A stretch of 8,624 nucleotides of DNA. Source: Acidobacteriota bacterium. Lineage in GTDB: Bacteria > Acidobacteriota > Blastocatellia > Pyrinomonadales > Pyrinomonadaceae. The notes beneath the pieces were generated by a model. That model did not search any database. It was not told where the DNA came from and saw nothing but the letters and a program-made list of their open reading frames with translations. Below, piece after piece: positions 6,439 to 8,624 of this stretch; position 1 is the stretch's first letter; each line of letters opens with the position of its first letter. The position numbers were made by a program, and so were the translations under genes. Location of the stretch: positions 1 through 8,624 of the forward strand of contig QHXL01000007.1 in NCBI GenBank assembly GCA_003222935.1. Direction: 5' to 3'.

Positions 6439-6831
6439 TTATAGCGGAGTGCGACCTGCGAACCCGGCATCAACATCGTGCCACCACTCCAGTTCGTCGC
6501 CTTCACCCAGCTGCCAGCAGAGGAGTACAACTCGACCATCTTTCAAATAAGGAAAGTCGATCAATCCTCGCTCGAAGTCCTTTAGTTGCACACCTAAGCC
6601 TTCCAGCTGGTTAATTTCGGAAGTTAGAACTGTAACGAGTTGGGCGTAATGCGTGCCGTTCAGAACACCGCCGCCGCCATGTTCGCCCGCTTCTGCTGCT
6701 TTTTGAGCCTGCCCCTTGTATTTGCGCAGGCTCCGGTTAGCTTTTTGGATTTTCCCGAGAATGCTTCTGACGCTGGGTAGGAGCGAATTGGCTTCCTCGA
6801 TCGTGAAGATCTTCATCTCTTTAGTGGTCAT
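6439..6831 (-). CDS. DUF2203 family protein
   Basis: 130 residues, a full-length member of DUF2203, a small soluble family of unknown function found across several phyla. Seen are the N-terminal KIFTIEEANSLLPSVRSIL (7-25), a basic helical segment (29-48), a glycine patch EHGGGGVLNG, and the family's C-terminal WWHDVDAGFAGRTPL with the invariant-looking Trp/His and GFAGRxP. The gene begins inside the 3' end of the NYN gene (11 bases shared), which implies one transcript and probably coupled translation. An alternative ATG at 6816 (MKIFTIEE) would remove the overlap and leave a four-base gap; neither start has a proper Shine-Dalgarno, so 6831 is kept because the coupled position would explain initiation. 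No catalytic motif is evident and I infer no activity. Confidence 0.85.
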   Translation of the reverse strand: MTTKEMKIFTIEEANSLLPSVRSILGKIQKANRSLRKYKGQAQKAAEAGEHGGGGVLNGTHYAQLVTVLTSEINQLEGLGVQLKDFERGLIDFPYLKDGRVVLLCWQLGEGDELEWWHDVDAGFAGRTPL

Positions 6832-7552
6832 CAGTTACGCGTATGAACTCGCTTGAGGCCTCGAATTCTGCCGCCTCTTCTTCGATTTCGGCTTCAATCA
6901 CAACTCGCATAGCCGCTTGAAATGCATCGGGCTGAGGTTCGGGCATTTGCATCTCTTCATGCAAATACTGCGAATGAAGGTGTTCATGCAGATCTCTTTC
7001 GTCGTAACGCGCTCCATGGGTGACTTCTTTACGGACCTTTTCTGCGATTTCGCCCAGGTCGATAAAATAATCCGCAACGTCGATCAGCTTGGGTGCAGTA
7101 TTTGACCTGAATCCAGCGATCTCGACCCGACATCCTTTGTAAGCAACGGCATTCACCGCATAAACAAAGTCTTCATCACCTGAGACCAAGACAGCCGTGT
7201 CGTAACGTCCGGCGAGTGAAAGCATATCGACAGCGATCTCAACGTCTAGATTGGCTTTTCGAGTTCCGTCGTAGAAAGTTTTCAGTTCCTTTTGAATCAC
7301 TCGAAACCCATTGCGTCGCATCCACAGTAAAAAACCCTGCTGTCGTTCTGCCCCAATATCGACGCCTGTATAGAAGAAAGCTCTTAAGAGCCGACCGTCA
7401 CCGAGGAGAACTCGCAGCAGTTTGTTGTAGTCGATATCGATGTTGTGAAAGCGAGCTGCGTGAAACAGATTATTACCATCAATAAAAACTGCGACTCTTC
7501 CGCGATGACCCAGTTGCCATGAAACATTATTAGTGGGATCAAAATTGTTCAT
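6821..7552 (-). CDS. NYN-domain (LabA/DUF88-like) putative ribonuclease
   Basis: 243 residues. The NYN domain (about 18-165) belongs to the PIN-like, metal-dependent nuclease fold; known members act on RNA. The acidic residues expected at the metal site are present: Asp25 in VFIDGNNLF, Asp103 and Asp109 in ANLDVEIAVDML, and Asp126/Asp128 in VLVSGDEDFVYAV. FFYTG (59-63) and the C-terminal strand VEIAGF (143-148) fit the same fold. The remaining 75 residues are hydrophilic, rich in His then Glu (EAEIEEEAAEFEA), and show no domain. The start ATG 7552 has GGAG seven bases upstream on the minus strand. It shares 11 bases with the downstream DUF2203 gene, so the two are likely co-expressed. The substrate is not known; a role in RNA turnover is inferred from the fold only. 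Confidence 0.87.
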   Translation of the reverse strand: MNNFDPTNNVSWQLGHRGRVAVFIDGNNLFHAARFHNIDIDYNKLLRVLLGDGRLLRAFFYTGVDIGAERQQGFLLWMRRNGFRVIQKELKTFYDGTRKANLDVEIAVDMLSLAGRYDTAVLVSGDEDFVYAVNAVAYKGCRVEIAGFRSNTAPKLIDVADYFIDLGEIAEKVRKEVTHGARYDERDLHEHLHSQYLHEEMQMPEPQPDAFQAAMRVVIEAEIEEEAAEFEASSEFIRVTDDH

Positions 7553-7631
7553 AAACTGACTCCAACCAGTACCTTTGCTCTTCCAATCTAGAATGCTGTC
7601 TTGTGTTTGGTTTGGTCAAGTAGAGAACTCA
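7553..7631. other. short spacer between lipoprotein and NYN genes
   Basis: 79 bases with no hairpin followed by a T run on the minus strand. The NYN-DUF2203 pair could therefore be read from the lipoprotein promoter, or from an unrecognised one here. Confidence 0.4.
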
Positions 7632-8495
7632 TCATGCTACCGCTATGACTTGTTCCGTTACGGCATCGAGATAGATAGTCTTAATAGGGCCATTAGCCAC
7701 GTCTATTTCCCACGCCAGGTGAAGCTCGAGGTTTTGCTGATCGGTGGAAGGCATAACATAAGCGACTAACTGTTTGACGTTAACCGGGTCGTTTGGACTG
7801 AGTTGAAAAGCACGCTGTTGGCCCGTTGCATCCGGCACCGTGAGTGACTTTCCTTTTACCAATGTCGCTGCCGTTTCTGCAGTCACTTTGGGAGTGAGAC
7901 CGTTTATCGCGCTTTGCAGTCTTTCGGTGTTCGGTAGACAGTTACTCGAGATGTCGACCAGGCGGCGATCGTTACGAAACTTGATCACAAGATTGCCGAA
8001 TCCACCACGCAACGGATAACGAAAGGGCCGTTGCTCGTACCGTGCGATCTTCACGCCCGAAGGATCATCTACTCGTTCAACCAGGGACAGCTGACTGGGG
8101 TCAGTGCCAATCACTGAACGCCATTCGACAATGAACCGTCGTAACGACTCTCGCGTTTCTTCTTCAGTTGGGATTGGACCAGTACCGACTCGTGGTAATG
8201 AAATTGAATTAACCAGGTTTGCGGGAACACTTCGCAGAGTGCCGGTTAGTGGTTGAAGGTCGCCGCGTGTGTCCTGCGCGAGACCGTAGTTTTGTGAAAG
8301 CTGCTTCCACGCAAGCGAAGCTTCTTCATACCTGTCCGGGACGTTAGCGATGATCGGATACGGCGGCAGATTCGAACGTGGGCCACTTACATCGGGTGGT
8401 TGCAGCGCAGCGCATGCACTAAGCAGAAGAGCGGTCGTTATCATAGCGGTAACAACGGCGTACTCTTTTAACTTTCGAGGCTCTTGCAAAATCAT
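7632..8495 (-). CDS. lipoprotein with PepSY/FTP-like region and no protease domain
   Basis: About 287 residues from ATG 8495 (291 if the GTG at 8507 is used). A basic stretch and hydrophobic helix end in the lipobox LLSAC, with Cys28 (ATG numbering) as the predicted lipidated residue, so it should be exported and anchored in a membrane. No Asp at +2, so outer-membrane sorting is possible if Lol-like rules apply. The middle (about 147-189) KIARYEQRPFRYPLRGGFGNL...RRLVDISSNCLP resembles the FTP motif of thermolysin/fungalysin propeptides, and the end LAWEIDV...KTIYLDAVTEQVIAV resembles the PepSY strand pattern (wEi..iDa.TgeVi). No HExxH zinc motif or other catalytic signature is present, so it looks like a free-standing propeptide-like protein, possibly an inhibitor or chaperone of secreted proteases. 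That role is inference. ATG 8495 is favoured over the GTG because GGAG (8507-8510) lies upstream of it, although at a long spacing of 11 bases. Confidence 0.72.
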   Translation of the reverse strand: MILQEPRKLKEYAVVTAMITTALLLSACAALQPPDVSGPRSNLPPYPIIANVPDRYEEASLAWKQLSQNYGLAQDTRGDLQPLTGTLRSVPANLVNSISLPRVGTGPIPTEEETRESLRRFIVEWRSVIGTDPSQLSLVERVDDPSGVKIARYEQRPFRYPLRGGFGNLVIKFRNDRRLVDISSNCLPNTERLQSAINGLTPKVTAETAATLVKGKSLTVPDATGQQRAFQLSPNDPVNVKQLVAYVMPSTDQQNLELHLAWEIDVANGPIKTIYLDAVTEQVIAVA

Positions 8496-8504
8496 GACTT
8501 TCTT

Positions 8505-8520
8505 CACTCCGGAGGAGTGA
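8505..8520. repeat. palindromic repeat copy 1 (CACTCC-gga-GGAGTG)
   Basis: Perfect 6-bp inverted repeat around GGA, overlapping the lipoprotein's ribosome-binding region. The 13 bases CTCCGGAGGAGTG (8507-8519) recur exactly 50 bp to the right. On the plus strand the motif reads as a strong Shine-Dalgarno before an ATG (8522). Confidence 0.7.
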
Positions 8521-8554
8521 CATGTTTATAGTTGTGAATGGTTTTGCATACTCG

Positions 8555-8570
8555 CGCTCCGGAGGAGTGC
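8555..8570. repeat. palindromic repeat copy 2
   Basis: CTCCGGAGGAGTG at 8557-8569, identical to copy 1 over 13 bases, with GC on both outer sides, so the stem is slightly different. Also followed by ATG on the plus strand (8572). Confidence 0.65.
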
Positions 8571-8580
8571 AATGTGTTGC

Positions 8581-8608
8581 GTTATAAACCTGAATATTTG
8601 TACTCAAA
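8581..8608 (-). promoter_or_regulatory. candidate promoter of the lipoprotein gene
   Basis: On the minus strand TATAAC (8581-8586) is a good -10, with a weak -35 TTTGAG (8603-8608) 16 bases upstream. If used, both palindromic repeats would lie in the 5' leader of the lipoprotein mRNA. A second candidate, TTGCAC with TATGCA 16 bases later, overlaps copy 2. Confidence 0.3.
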
Positions 8609-8624
8609 GAGAAGCCTTAGCACT

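Noticed and set aside
8522..8587. Plus-strand 21-codon gene
   Set aside because: It has a fine Shine-Dalgarno, but that is part of a duplicated palindrome and the peptide is not recognisable; kept only as a question under findings.

Overview
The window looks like a piece of a chromosome of roughly 50% GC, most likely from an uncultured or environmental bacterium of the Acidobacteriota, class Blastocatellia or a relative. That placement is an inference: it rests on the combination of an NFACT/RqcH protein of the short type, an RDD protein with a long charged N-terminal region, a DUF2203 protein paired with a NYN nuclease, and heme synthesis through glutamate-1-semialdehyde. No single marker proves it.

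Layout from left to right: the 3' part of a PAS-containing sensor histidine kinase (+, cut by the window edge); hemL (-), convergent with it, the two stop codons interlocking in one CTAG; a 1.1-kb mobile insertion made of a REP-associated tyrosine transposase (RAYT, +) between two pairs of inverted GC-rich repeats; an RqcH-like NFACT protein (-); a strong intrinsic terminator; an RDD membrane protein (-); DUF2203 (-) overlapping the end of a NYN-domain nuclease (-); and a lipoprotein with a PepSY/FTP-like fold (-). The last 120 bases hold two copies of a short palindromic repeat upstream of the lipoprotein gene.

HemL, the RAYT and the NFACT gene are each broken by one small indel, although the sequence on both sides of each break still encodes a well-conserved family protein. 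The broken genes are neighbours, within 2.5 kb, and the four genes to the right are intact. HemL is normally indispensable, so local base-calling or assembly error is the first explanation to exclude; recent decay around the inserted element is the alternative.

The genes are mostly housekeeping: tetrapyrrole synthesis, rescue of stalled ribosomes, an RNA-processing-like nuclease, membrane and envelope proteins. The least ordinary part is the RAYT with its symmetrical, paired repeat cassettes built from GGGC-NNN-GCCC mini-hairpins. I found no tRNA, rRNA, CRISPR array, or defence or biosynthetic cluster, and I do not see a clearly new multi-gene system here.
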